Below are positions 26,242 to 34,301 of a DNA stretch of 64,000 nucleotides, piece after piece; within the stretch, counting starts at the first letter, position 1; the number at the start of each line of letters is the position of its first letter. The stretch comes from Tatumella citrea (lineage in GTDB: Bacteria > Pseudomonadota > Gammaproteobacteria > Enterobacterales > Enterobacteriaceae). The position numbers and the translations under genes are program-made. A model generated the notes under the pieces. That model was not told the origin of the DNA and made no database searches. It saw only the letters and a list, made by a program, of their open reading frames with translations. Location: NCBI RefSeq assembly GCF_002163585.1, contig NZ_CP015579.1, positions 248,001 to 312,000 on the forward strand. The letters run 5' to 3'.

Positions 26242-27579
26242 TCAGACTCCCGCAGCTTTATGGGTTTCCTGCTGAATGACCTGCTTCAGGGTATCCACCA
26301 CAAAATCCAGCTGCTGTTCTGTCACAATAAATGGCGGAGCGATCAGGATATGATCTCCCTGCTGACCATCGATAGTGCCACCCATCGGATAAACCATCAG
26401 CCCTTTATCCAGACAGGCACGTTTAATCGCCGCATTCAGTTTCAGAGCCGGGTCAAACGCAGCTTTAGTTTGCTTATCTCTGACCAGTTCAACACCGGCA
26501 AACAGTCCGCGCCCACGGGTATTACCGACAAATTCCAGTCCGGCTAACTCTTTTTCTAATTTTTGGAGTAAATAATTTCCCTGCTGTTGCACCTGACTTA
26601 ACAAATTCTCCCGCTCGATTACCTGCTGCACTGCCAGAGCGGCTGCGGCGGCGGTTGGGTGGCAGATATAAGTATGGCCATGCTGGAATAAGCCGCTGCC
26701 ACGACGAAGCGGTTCGATGACTTTATCACTGACCAATACTGCACCAATCGGCTGATAGCCGCCGCCCAGGCCTTTAGCGATAGTCACGATATCCGGAACA
26801 ACATCATCCTGTTCGAAGGAGTGCAGAGTTCCGGTGCGGCCCATGCCACACATAACTTCATCAGCAATGTACAGGATGCCGTATTGGTCACACAGCTTCC
26901 TTACCCCGGCGAAGTAGCCTTTGGTGGGTGGAACTGCACCCGTCGTGGCTCCGCTAACAGTTTCGGCGATAAAACCGATAATTTTATCCGCACCGGTTTC
27001 GAGAATGGTCTGCTCAAGTTCGCTCAGCAAACGTTCAGTATATTGCTGTTCTGTTTCATCCGGACGTTGATCACGGTAAGCATTACAGGCCGAAACCCGT
27101 GCCACATCCATCAGTAACGGAGCAAATTGTTTACGGCGCCATTCGTTGCCACCCACGGCCAGTGCACCCAGGGTATTCCCGTGATAGCTCTGGCGACGAC
27201 CAATAAAGGTGGTTTTCTGTGGCTGACCGGTTTCCACGCAGTACTGACGTGCCAGCTTCAGGGCTGTTTCTACTGCTTCTGAACCGCCGGAGACAAAATA
27301 GACCGAATTCAGGGAGCCTGGTGAGGTGCGCACCAGTTGATCAGCCAGACTCTCTGCGGCTTCGCTGGTAAAGAACCCGGTATGTGCATAAGCCAGGGTA
27401 TCAATCTGACGGTGCATTGCCGCCAGAACATCCGGGTGAGCATGGCCGAGGCAGGAGACTGCTGCACCGCCGCTGGCATCCAGATAACGTTTGCCGGAAA
27501 TATCGGTGATATAAGCACCTTGCGCCGAAACGGCAACCGGTGGTGTGAAACTCAGACTGCGGTGAATAATATGGCTCAT
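26242..27579 (-). CDS. class III (omega-type) PLP-dependent aminotransferase
   Basis: 445 residues. The fold-type I PLP elements are intact: VSGGSEAVETALKLARQY, YHGNTLGALAVGGNEWRR, the Asp of IADEVMCGMGRTGTLHSFE and the Schiff-base Lys in DIVTIAKGLGGGYQPIGAV. This family transfers amino groups from omega-amino acids, diamines or beta-alanine-like compounds to pyruvate or 2-oxoglutarate; the substrate here is unknown. It heads a two-gene unit with the CMD-like gene. Two copies of a 17-base motif, shared with the nitrilase-gene promoter, lie 57-103 bp upstream. Confidence 0.9.
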   Translation of the reverse strand: MSHIIHRSLSFTPPVAVSAQGAYITDISGKRYLDASGGAAVSCLGHAHPDVLAAMHRQIDTLAYAHTGFFTSEAAESLADQLVRTSPGSLNSVYFVSGGSEAVETALKLARQYCVETGQPQKTTFIGRRQSYHGNTLGALAVGGNEWRRKQFAPLLMDVARVSACNAYRDQRPDETEQQYTERLLSELEQTILETGADKIIGFIAETVSGATTGAVPPTKGYFAGVRKLCDQYGILYIADEVMCGMGRTGTLHSFEQDDVVPDIVTIAKGLGGGYQPIGAVLVSDKVIEPLRRGSGLFQHGHTYICHPTAAAAALAVQQVIERENLLSQVQQQGNYLLQKLEKELAGLEFVGNTRGRGLFAGVELVRDKQTKAAFDPALKLNAAIKRACLDKGLMVYPMGGTIDGQQGDHILIAPPFIVTEQQLDFVVDTLKQVIQQETHKAAGV

Positions 27580-27636
27580 GATAATCCCGTCACTGATGTA
27601 AGCAGGGGAAAACCCCGGATAAAGTTTATACTCTCA

Positions 27637-27653
27637 GATTCAAATGAATCATT
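27637..27653. promoter_or_regulatory. cluster motif copy 1, GATTCAAATGAATCATT
   Basis: One of three good copies of GATTCAwwTGwATyATT in this cluster; its GATTCA and TGAATC arms form a 6-2-6 palindrome. It lies upstream of the aminotransferase gene. Candidate operator of the RpiR regulator at 34302-35153. Confidence 0.55.
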
Positions 27654-27665
27654 CAATCTAATAAT

Positions 27666-27682
27666 GATTCATTTGTATTATT
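27666..27682. promoter_or_regulatory. cluster motif copy 2, GATTCATTTGTATTATT
   Basis: Second copy, 29 bp from copy 1 in the same orientation, upstream of the aminotransferase gene. It is nearly identical to copy 3 at 35365. Confidence 0.55.
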
Positions 27683-27748
27683 TTGGTTCGACCTCTGACA
27701 CTGGTGCAGACACCGGTTTTCTAAACGGTATTTATTGAATACGGTAGC

Positions 27749-27773
27749 GTACCGCCGGAACATCCGGCGGTAC
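27749..27773 (-). terminator. hairpin after the M81 gene
   Basis: Perfect 11-bp stem GTACCGCCGGA / TCCGGCGGTAC with an ACA loop, 20 bp after the M81 stop. No T-run follows on either strand, so it may stabilise the mRNA end rather than terminate. Confidence 0.5.
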
Positions 27774-27792
27774 ATCTGCCTGGTACAAACCG

Positions 27793-29292
27793 TTATGCTG
27801 GCTTTGCAGCGACAAACGGATAAGTGGTATCTCTGGCTACATGCCGGAAGTCCAGTAATGTAAGGTCTGCAGGCCCCCAGTCAGGGGTATCAATAATCAA
27901 TATGGCAGAGGCCAGCTGGTCGTATGCGGCGCGAAAATGGGTCTTTGAACGCAATACAATGTAGGAGTAATCATTAATATCCAGTCCTAATTGTTTGAAG
28001 CAGTCATCATCCACTGCAGTGGACTGATTGGTGGTGATACTGACCACCACATCTCCGGTATCAATCACGACAGTCAGACCCAGATCAACCAGTCTGCCGG
28101 TGAAATAAGGGCCAGTCGCCAGATAGTGCTTTTCTTCGGCAAACAGCACTTTTCCGGTCAGGGTAACAGGACCACCGGCCCTGTCTGAACTATGGCTGCC
28201 GACAGTGACGGTAGCGATATTTCCGACACCAAATGCAGCCGCCTGTTTTGCGGCCAGGGCATCGGCAATATAAGGAACTGCAGTACCGCTGAGTTTTTTC
28301 TCAAGTGCCGCGCGTAACAGATAGGTGGAGTCTCCCATCCGATCAGCGTGCTCCAGCAACACCACCGGTTTTTGCGCAGAGGATTTGATGCGTTTTGCTT
28401 CTTCGATACCTGATTCAACAGAAAACAGTAGTTCCGGGTGATTCAGCTCGCGCCGCAGGGCATAAATTTCCTGTGAAAATTGCTCAGCCAGTTCAGTCGC
28501 AGCCTGTTGATCATTATCGGTAACGACTACCACCGAAAAACCGCAATTCGGTACATCGGCATAGGAAAAGCCTGCAAATACCGAAACGTCGGTATAGTTT
28601 CCAGGCTGCTCACCCAGAGCAACAGAACGGTCAACAATGGATTTCAGTGGCTCAAGGCCGGTAGCACTGAAAATACTGGGAACCATAACCCCCGGTTTGC
28701 GGATAACGGTCACTGGTGAAATTTCACCCCGTAAGGTTTTCAGCAGACAGCGTGCAGTACGCTTACCGGTTTCTGCCATATCAGTGTGCGGCGAATAGTG
28801 ATAACCAAACAGCGCATCAGTCAGATCCACTGTTCGCTGATCAATGTTGGCGTGATAATCCAGCGCCAGCATTACCGGCAGATCCGGGCCAACCACTTCA
28901 CGGACTTTCTCCAGCGTTTCTGCGTCAGCATCCAGCCGTGTAGGTGTGGCCATGGCACCGTGAAGATCCAATAATACGCCGTCCAGAGGCCCGGCGTTTC
29001 GCAGACCTTCAACCAAACGGCCGACATAGTGCTCATAGGCTTCGTCGGTTGTTGGTCCGGCAGCAGCGGCTCCGGCATAAAACAGCGGTACCAGCTCACA
29101 GCCTGCGGCTTCACAGATATCAATAAAACCTGCTGTCGGTGTATTGGCCCCCCGGTGGCGAGACAGAACTTCAGCGCCGGCCGACTCAGTGACCTGAAAA
29201 GTTTCGAGTGTTGACGCCATACTGATAAATGTGACGGACTCCTGAACAAAACCGGCGATGGCAATACGTAAGGGCCGGGAAGAAATACTCAT
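27793..29292 (-). CDS. M81-family (MlrC-like) metallohydrolase
   Basis: 499 residues, the full MlrC length. Both domains are present: N-terminal RIAIAGFVQESVTFI, LDLHGAMATPTRLDADAETL, VMLALDYHANIDQ and YHYSPHTDMAETGKR, with His/Asp residues suited to zinc binding; C-terminal VVLLEHADRMGDSTYLLRAAL and a domain ending in RSKTHFRAAYDQLASAILIIDTPDWGPADL. MlrC degrades linearised microcystin; most relatives occur in catabolic operons with unknown substrates, presumably opening amide bonds. AAAGGT precedes the start, which follows the amidase stop by 10 bp. Confidence 0.88.
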   Translation of the reverse strand: MSISSRPLRIAIAGFVQESVTFISMASTLETFQVTESAGAEVLSRHRGANTPTAGFIDICEAAGCELVPLFYAGAAAAGPTTDEAYEHYVGRLVEGLRNAGPLDGVLLDLHGAMATPTRLDADAETLEKVREVVGPDLPVMLALDYHANIDQRTVDLTDALFGYHYSPHTDMAETGKRTARCLLKTLRGEISPVTVIRKPGVMVPSIFSATGLEPLKSIVDRSVALGEQPGNYTDVSVFAGFSYADVPNCGFSVVVVTDNDQQAATELAEQFSQEIYALRRELNHPELLFSVESGIEEAKRIKSSAQKPVVLLEHADRMGDSTYLLRAALEKKLSGTAVPYIADALAAKQAAAFGVGNIATVTVGSHSSDRAGGPVTLTGKVLFAEEKHYLATGPYFTGRLVDLGLTVVIDTGDVVVSITTNQSTAVDDDCFKQLGLDINDYSYIVLRSKTHFRAAYDQLASAILIIDTPDWGPADLTLLDFRHVARDTTYPFVAAKPA

Positions 29293-29302
29293 AGCGTTAC
29301 CT

Positions 29303-30640
29303 TTAACTAGTCATAGACGGTGAAGGCCAGGGGGATTCTGTTTCCAGTACCCGGGCCAGATGAATCAACCGGGAGTCCTGATGCCAGGGAGCAGCCAGTT
29401 GGACCGATAACGGTAGACCCGCCGCGGAAAGCCCTGCCGGCAAACTGATCGCCGGATGTCCTGTCAGACTGAAAACCGCGCGGGCCTGACGTGCAGTTGT
29501 CCGGCGTACTTCAGCTTCGTCATCGATTCGTGCAGGGGTATCGTGCATATTGACGGCCAGTAATACATCGTGCTGACGGAAGGTAGCATTTACCTGTTCT
29601 GCCAGTAGTCGCTGCAACCGCCGGGCCCGCAGATACTGCTCATTAGTGATAAACGCTCCGGCCATAAAGCTGCGGCGACAGGCTTTACCATATTGCTCCG
29701 GGCGTTCTCTCATCCACTTCGCATGTATTGCCCAAGCTTCCGAGTACATGATGACGCGGTTGACCGCCAGAAACTCCTGTAACGGAGGAAGGCTGACAGC
29801 CTCAACAGTGGCACCCAGCCGGGTCAACCGACCGGCAAACTGATTAAGTCCCTCTGAGATTTCAGCGCTGGCGAATAAATCCTGCTGGTGAAAATGTTCG
29901 ATATAACCCACACGCAGCCCGCGAAGTGGCTGGCTGGTGGTGGCTTCAGGGAGCATTAACGGGGTCGGACGGTAATTTTTTGCCCCCATCACCTGCATGG
30001 CTAAATCTAAGTCACGGGCAGTGCGCGCCAGCGGCCCGACATGATCCAGTGACCAGGCCAGCGGAAAAACGCCATCACAAGGGACGCTACCAAAGGTGGG
30101 TTTCATTCCCGGAATGCCACATGCACCGGCAGGAAACCGGATGGATCCGGCCGTATCAGTACCCACAGCAAAAGGAACCAAGCCCGCAGCAACCGCAGCG
30201 GCTGATCCGGAAGATGATCCGCCAGGCAGATGATCGGTATTCCAGGGATTACGTGCCGGAGGGAAGGGTAAGTCAAAGGACGGGCCTCCCAGAGCAAACT
30301 CATGGGTAGCAAGTTTGCCAATGATAATAGCGCCAGCGGCCCGCAGCCTTCTGACCACTTCTGCGTCACGGGTGGCGATATTCCCGGCCATCACCGCCGA
30401 GTGGCAGGTGGTGGGGAGCCCCTGCACATCAATAATATCTTTAATCGCTACCGGAACACCGGCCAACGGATATGCGGGCGAAGGTGGAATGGCTGACCAT
30501 GCCACAGCCTGTCGACGGGCCTGATCGGCATCAATGGTAATAAATGCATTGATTGCAGGATCAAGAGCCTCAGTTCGTTGCAATACATCTTCAATTACTT
30601 CGGTGGGAGAAAAATCCCCGTTACGATAACCGTCAGCCAT
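29303..30640 (-). CDS. amidase-signature hydrolase, with an in-frame amber codon near the apparent start
   Basis: 445 residues from the ATG at 30640. The Ser-cisSer-Lys triad motifs are present: Lys in PVAIKDIIDVQGLPTTCHS and the Ser-rich PGGSSSGSAAAVAAGL / VGTDTAGSIRFPAG. The ATG start has no ribosome site and begins inside the family's first helix. A better start is the GTG at 30685, which overlaps the upstream stop (GTGA) and has AAGGAAG in front; this frame reads VKLTTTSLATL, then TAG at 30652-30650, then ACDMADGYRNGDFSP. So the gene seems to carry a recent CAG-to-TAG change (or a sequence error) and may be restarted at 30640. The substrate is unknown. Confidence 0.82.
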   Translation of the reverse strand: MADGYRNGDFSPTEVIEDVLQRTEALDPAINAFITIDADQARRQAVAWSAIPPSPAYPLAGVPVAIKDIIDVQGLPTTCHSAVMAGNIATRDAEVVRRLRAAGAIIIGKLATHEFALGGPSFDLPFPPARNPWNTDHLPGGSSSGSAAAVAAGLVPFAVGTDTAGSIRFPAGACGIPGMKPTFGSVPCDGVFPLAWSLDHVGPLARTARDLDLAMQVMGAKNYRPTPLMLPEATTSQPLRGLRVGYIEHFHQQDLFASAEISEGLNQFAGRLTRLGATVEAVSLPPLQEFLAVNRVIMYSEAWAIHAKWMRERPEQYGKACRRSFMAGAFITNEQYLRARRLQRLLAEQVNATFRQHDVLLAVNMHDTPARIDDEAEVRRTTARQARAVFSLTGHPAISLPAGLSAAGLPLSVQLAAPWHQDSRLIHLARVLETESPWPSPSMTS

Positions 30641-30681
30641 GTCGCAGGCCTACAGTGTCGCCAGCGATGTTGTGGTCAGTT

Positions 30682-30897
30682 TCACAGCTCTTCCTTAGTA
30701 ACAGGAAAGCTCCAGGGAGCAACTTCAGCTCCCGGATCTTCTGCCAGTAATTGTGTGTAAGTTGCCGCCAGAACCGCTGCATCACGCACTTCATCCGGCC
30801 AGTTCCGCCAGCATTTCATTAAACCGGCGTGTCCGGCTAACGCCACAAGCGTGGCATCATCTGAAAGGGTTCCGGCAACGGGAGGTTGTTCTTTCAT
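30682..30897 (-). CDS. small AtzG/GatC-like partner protein of the amidase (tentative)
   Basis: 71 residues directly before the amidase and overlapping its apparent GTG start by 4 bp. A short helical segment around residues 15-52 (ALAGHAGLMKCWRNWPDEV..AATYTQLLAED) recalls the small DUF4089/AtzG proteins that form complexes with amidase-signature enzymes such as AtzE. I assign this by size, helical character and coupling; the sequence match is weak. An independent hypothetical protein is the alternative. Confidence 0.6.
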   Translation of the reverse strand: MKEQPPVAGTLSDDATLVALAGHAGLMKCWRNWPDEVRDAAVLAATYTQLLAEDPGAEVAPWSFPVTKEEL

Positions 30898-30932
30898 GCT
30901 GACTGACTCCTTTTTACTGTTAAAGTCACCGG

Positions 30933-31727
30933 TTATTCATGTCCTGAGGAAAGGAACTGTTTCAGTTCAGGGGTTTGCGGATTGCTGAACAACTCAGCAG
31001 GCGGGCCTGCTTCATGGACTTTGCCCTGATGCATAAAAATGACCCGGCTGGCGACTTTACGTGCAAAGGCCATTTCATGGGTGACCATCAGCAAGGTCAT
31101 TCCCTCGGCCGCCAGCGATTCCACCACTCTTAGCACTTCCCCTACCAGTTCCGGGTCCAGCGCCGAAGTGATTTCATCACACAGTAAAACCGCAGGCTCC
31201 ATGGCCAGAGCCCTGGCGATAGCTACCCGTTGCTGCTGCCCCCCGGACAGTTGTTCCGGACGCGCATCGAACTTGTCACCCAGACCCACCCGGTTCAGTA
31301 ATATTTTGGCCTGCTCTGCGGCCTCAGCAGTTTTCTTTTTTCTGACCAGCGTTGGTGCCAGCATGACATTACGGCCAACACTTAAATGCGGAAACAGGTT
31401 GAAGCTCTGGAAAATCATCCCAACGCGCTGGCGCAACGCCCGCATAGCTTGAACACTGTCATGGACCAGTGGCTGACCATCGACGCTCAGTGCGCCGTCC
31501 TGGAAAACTTCCAGGCCATTGATACAACGCAACAGGGTACTTTTCCCGGAACCACTTTTTCCGATAATGGCAATCACTTCACCGCGGTTCACGTTCAGAT
31601 CAATACCTTTCAGGACTTCGTTACTGCCATAAGATTTTCGTAACCCGTGAATGGTAACCACCGGCGCACCGGCAGGTGCAGGAGGCCGCTCGGCAGCAGC
31701 AATATTAAAATTAGTGGTGGTTTGCAT
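30933..31727 (-). CDS. polar amino acid-type ABC transporter ATP-binding protein
   Basis: 264 residues, a PAAT-family ATPase. Walker [37 protein letters not shown], Walker B VLLCDEITSALDPE and the switch His in MVTHEMAFA are present. A 22-residue N-terminal extension rich in Ala/Pro (ERPPAPAGAP) precedes the domain. The 5' end overlaps the permease gene by 17 bp. It forms a transporter with the two permeases and the binding protein upstream, and it leads into the amidase genes, so the transported compound is probably their substrate. Confidence 0.92.
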   Translation of the reverse strand: MQTTTNFNIAAAERPPAPAGAPVVTIHGLRKSYGSNEVLKGIDLNVNRGEVIAIIGKSGSGKSTLLRCINGLEVFQDGALSVDGQPLVHDSVQAMRALRQRVGMIFQSFNLFPHLSVGRNVMLAPTLVRKKKTAEAAEQAKILLNRVGLGDKFDARPEQLSGGQQQRVAIARALAMEPAVLLCDEITSALDPELVGEVLRVVESLAAEGMTLLMVTHEMAFARKVASRVIFMHQGKVHEAGPPAELFSNPQTPELKQFLSSGHE

Positions 31728-32367
31728 AATTCAGTTTCCTTTCAAGATAACGGGCACACAGGCTGATGGGAAAACAGAGCACGAAGTAAAACAGCCCGAG
31801 GCAGCTGTAAACAATCAGTGGCTGAAAGGTAGCGTTAGAAATCATATTTCCGGCTTTAGTCAGCTCAACAAAACCGATGATCGATGCCAGTGCAGTCCCT
31901 TTAACAACCTGCACCAGAAACCCGAGGCTGGGCCCCACCGCCATGCGAATGGCCTGTGGCAAAATGACGTGGCGTAATTTTTCACGAAAGCTGAGTGCCA
32001 GGCTGTCTGCAGCTTCCCACTGGCCTTTAGGCACAGATTCAACACAACCTCGCCAGATATCAGTCAGATAGGCACTGGTATACAGGATTAATGCGCCTGA
32101 GGCAGAAACCCACGGTGAAGTGTCAATCCCGAATAACGCAATCCCGAAATAGGCCAGAAACATCTGCATCAGCAGCGGTGTTCCCTGGAACAACTGGACA
32201 TAACCGGCGACCAGATAATTCAGCGGGCGGCGGTTTAACAGACGCAGTACCAGCAACAGCAGGCCGACAATACTGCCGCCGGCAAAGGCGATTAATGACA
32301 AATAAACCGTCCATTGAGCGGCCATCAGCAGATCGCGAATGATGTCCCACAGAGTAAATTGGGTCAT
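31711..32367 (-). CDS. polar amino acid-type ABC transporter permease (second)
   Basis: 218 residues, about five membrane helices, HisM/GlnP family. The ABC loop is visible as QWEAADSLALSFREKLRHVILPQAIRMAVGP. It probably forms a heterodimer with the permease encoded just upstream (9-bp gap). The 3' end overlaps the ATPase gene. Confidence 0.9.
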   Translation of the reverse strand: MTQFTLWDIIRDLLMAAQWTVYLSLIAFAGGSIVGLLLLVLRLLNRRPLNYLVAGYVQLFQGTPLLMQMFLAYFGIALFGIDTSPWVSASGALILYTSAYLTDIWRGCVESVPKGQWEAADSLALSFREKLRHVILPQAIRMAVGPSLGFLVQVVKGTALASIIGFVELTKAGNMISNATFQPLIVYSCLGLFYFVLCFPISLCARYLERKLNYANHH

Positions 32368-32376
32368 AAGTGGCTC

Positions 32377-33039
32377 CTAGCGACGGAAGAGCAGGCGCGG
32401 GCCAGCCCAGTTAAGAATTTTGCGTAATACGATCGCCAGTACCAGATAGATCAGCGTGGCAATAATGGCGGATTCAAAAGAACGGAAGTTGCGGCTCTGA
32501 ATCAGATTGGTGGCATAGCTCAGCTCTGGAACTGAGATCTGGCCGCAGACGGCGGAGCCCAGCATGACCAGGATTATCTGACCGGTCATGGCTGGCCAGA
32601 CTTTATTTAACGCCGGGGGCAGGATGACATGTAAAAACGTCTGCATACGCCCCATCGCCAGACTTTGTGCCGCTTCGATTTGCCCTTTCGGGGTGGCCGC
32701 CAGCCCGGAACGGATGATTTCGGTGGAATATGCGCTCAGGCTGACAACCATGGCAATCACACCGGCTGCGCCGGGAGACAGTCGGAGCCCTGCGGCTGGC
32801 AGACCAAAAAAGATAAAAAATAGCTGTACGATGAACGGAGTATTACGAATCAGTTCTACATAGGTACCAACGACCCACTTCAGCCAGGTAGGGCCGCTCT
32901 GGCGAGACCAGGCGAAGGCGATCCCCAGTATAAAACCGAGAATAGCTGACGCTGCGGTCAGGCCAATCGTCCAGCATACGCCGGTAAGGATCAGCGGCCA
33001 GTATTGCAGGACAGCGAGAAAGTCGAGTTGGATGTGCAT
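32377..33039 (-). CDS. polar amino acid-type ABC transporter permease (first)
   Basis: 220 residues from the ATG at 33039, which has GGAAGGACC in front; the longer frame to 33105 adds 22 residues without membrane or family character. About five helices; EAA loop QIEAAQSLAMGRMQTFLHVILPPALNKVWPA. It is the partner of the next permease. Confidence 0.9.
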   Translation of the reverse strand: MHIQLDFLAVLQYWPLILTGVCWTIGLTAASAILGFILGIAFAWSRQSGPTWLKWVVGTYVELIRNTPFIVQLFFIFFGLPAAGLRLSPGAAGVIAMVVSLSAYSTEIIRSGLAATPKGQIEAAQSLAMGRMQTFLHVILPPALNKVWPAMTGQIILVMLGSAVCGQISVPELSYATNLIQSRNFRSFESAIIATLIYLVLAIVLRKILNWAGPRLLFRR

Positions 33040-33166
33040 GCACGGTCCTTCCGTCGGGGTTGTGGTATCAGTTCGGCGGTTTGCAGACTGGCTGCAAACC
33101 GCCATACATCAGTGTTTCAGAAATCCGGGGCGTTCTGTTTATTGGCCCGGAGACAACCTGTTGTTA

Positions 33167-33958
33167 TTAGTTAGCAGGCAGTTTATCGATGCCTTCACCC
33201 AGCCATTTATGTGACAGGTTATTCAGTGTTCCGTCTTTACGGGCTTCGGCCAGAATGGCATTCAGTTTGTTTAACAACGCAGTATCGCCTTTACGCACGG
33301 CAACATAGTTCGGAGAATTTTTCAGCAGCAGCTTATATTCCAGTTGCGCCTGGGGGTGCTGTTTAACAACAGGGCCGAGTACTGAAGAACCCATAGCAAT
33401 GAACTGGCTCTGACCGGAAACTACCGCCTGGATAGCATCGGTAGAGCTTTCGAAGCGCAGAATCTGAGTGGTTTTTGGTGCCACGGCCTGCAGGTTTTCA
33501 TCCTGGGTGGTGCCACGTGCGACAGCGACAGTTTTCCCGGCCAGATCAGCGAAACTTTTCACACTGATAGACTTAGGCCCGTAAATTGCCTGATAGTAAG
33601 GTGAGTACGGCGCGGTGAAGTCGACGACTTTTTCGCGATCCGGGCTTTTGGCCATTGAGGCGACCAGAATATCGACTTTATTTGCCTGTAGAGCGGCAAT
33701 ACGGTTAGCACTCTGTACTACCACTAAATCCGGTTTAACGCCCAGTTTGCTGGCAAGGTAACGAGCCAGTTCAATATCCAGACCCTGTGGTTTTAAATCA
33801 GGTCCAACAAAACCGTAGGGTGGGAAGTCAGTCAGAACCCCGATTCTTACCGAACCACGTTTTTCCACCTGCGACAGCGTGTCATCCGCATGCGCGGAGG
33901 CCATAGCCAGGGTGCTTAGTAAACAGATAAACGACATCCAGCGCTTCATCAATTTCAT
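33167..33958 (-). CDS. ABC transporter periplasmic solute-binding protein (family 3)
   Basis: 263 residues with a signal peptide (cleavage after SAHA, residue ~24) and the family 3 fold: SVRIGVLTDFPPYGFVGPDLKPQGLDIELARYLA, ILVASMAKSPDREKVVDFTAPYSPYYQAIYG and a C-terminal lobe to KWLGEGIDKLP. The ligand-binding Arg usually seen after the first TxT/TxA segment is replaced here by the SMAKSPDREK sequence, so the ligand may not be a standard alpha-amino acid. First gene of the transporter/hydrolase operon, with a sigma-54 promoter 51-66 bp upstream. Confidence 0.9.
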   Translation of the reverse strand: MKLMKRWMSFICLLSTLAMASAHADDTLSQVEKRGSVRIGVLTDFPPYGFVGPDLKPQGLDIELARYLASKLGVKPDLVVVQSANRIAALQANKVDILVASMAKSPDREKVVDFTAPYSPYYQAIYGPKSISVKSFADLAGKTVAVARGTTQDENLQAVAPKTTQILRFESSTDAIQAVVSGQSQFIAMGSSVLGPVVKQHPQAQLEYKLLLKNSPNYVAVRKGDTALLNKLNAILAEARKDGTLNNLSHKWLGEGIDKLPAN

Positions 33959-34008
33959 TATTTCACTCTCTTGCGTGATTGAGACAAATGTATCCTGATT
34001 AGTAATAT

Positions 34009-34024
34009 TGCAATGTTTGTGCCA
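34009..34024 (-). promoter_or_regulatory. sigma-54 promoter of the ABC transporter operon
   Basis: On the minus strand TGGCACAAACATTGCA carries the perfect -24 TGGCAC and -12 TTGCA elements with correct spacing; the binding-protein ATG is 51 bp downstream. Confidence 0.88.
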
Positions 34025-34083
34025 ATAACGGACAACCTGATTTCAGGGGACATTCGGCCTGAATGCCCGGAAATCACGGGGGC

Positions 34084-34124
34084 CTGTGCAAAGGAATGAT
34101 CATCGGTGGTGCAATTTTGCACAG
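34084..34124. promoter_or_regulatory. inverted TTTGCACAG half-sites, candidate enhancer
   Basis: CTGTGCAAA (34084-34092) and TTTGCACAG (34116-34124) are perfect inverse repeats, with an additional GTGCAATTTTGCAC palindrome at 34109-34122. They lie 60-115 bp upstream of the sigma-54 promoter. The TTGCAC core is an NtrC half-site, but the arrangement is not canonical; another enhancer-binding protein is possible. Confidence 0.6.
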
Positions 34125-34301
34125 TCAGGGAGCATCGTGAGACCCGGAGTTTACCGGGAATCTCAGGGGGCAGGAAAAAGGCGGTGCTTCACTTAGCCAC
34201 AACCAGCCATCTGTGTATTTGCGTCTGCAAAAACATCATTGACTGGTTCGGATATTTGTACGACTTTTGGACCGGGATAATCGCAGCCCGGGGTGGTGTG
34301 A

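Larger units (their letters stand above)
33959..34301. other. promoter region of the transporter operon
   Basis: 343 bp between the binding-protein and rpiR-like genes. It holds the sigma-54 promoter (34009-34024), a degenerate match to the cluster motif (33981-33997) and inverted TTTGCACAG half-sites (34084-34124). The open frames here have no homology I recognise. Confidence 0.6.

Noticed and set aside
34098..34135. Canonical NtrC site GCAC-N7-GTGC before the transporter operon
   Set aside because: The half-sites are arranged as GTGC...GCAC, the reverse of a canonical site, and the best match (TTGCAC-AGTCAGG-GAGC) has a poor right half.
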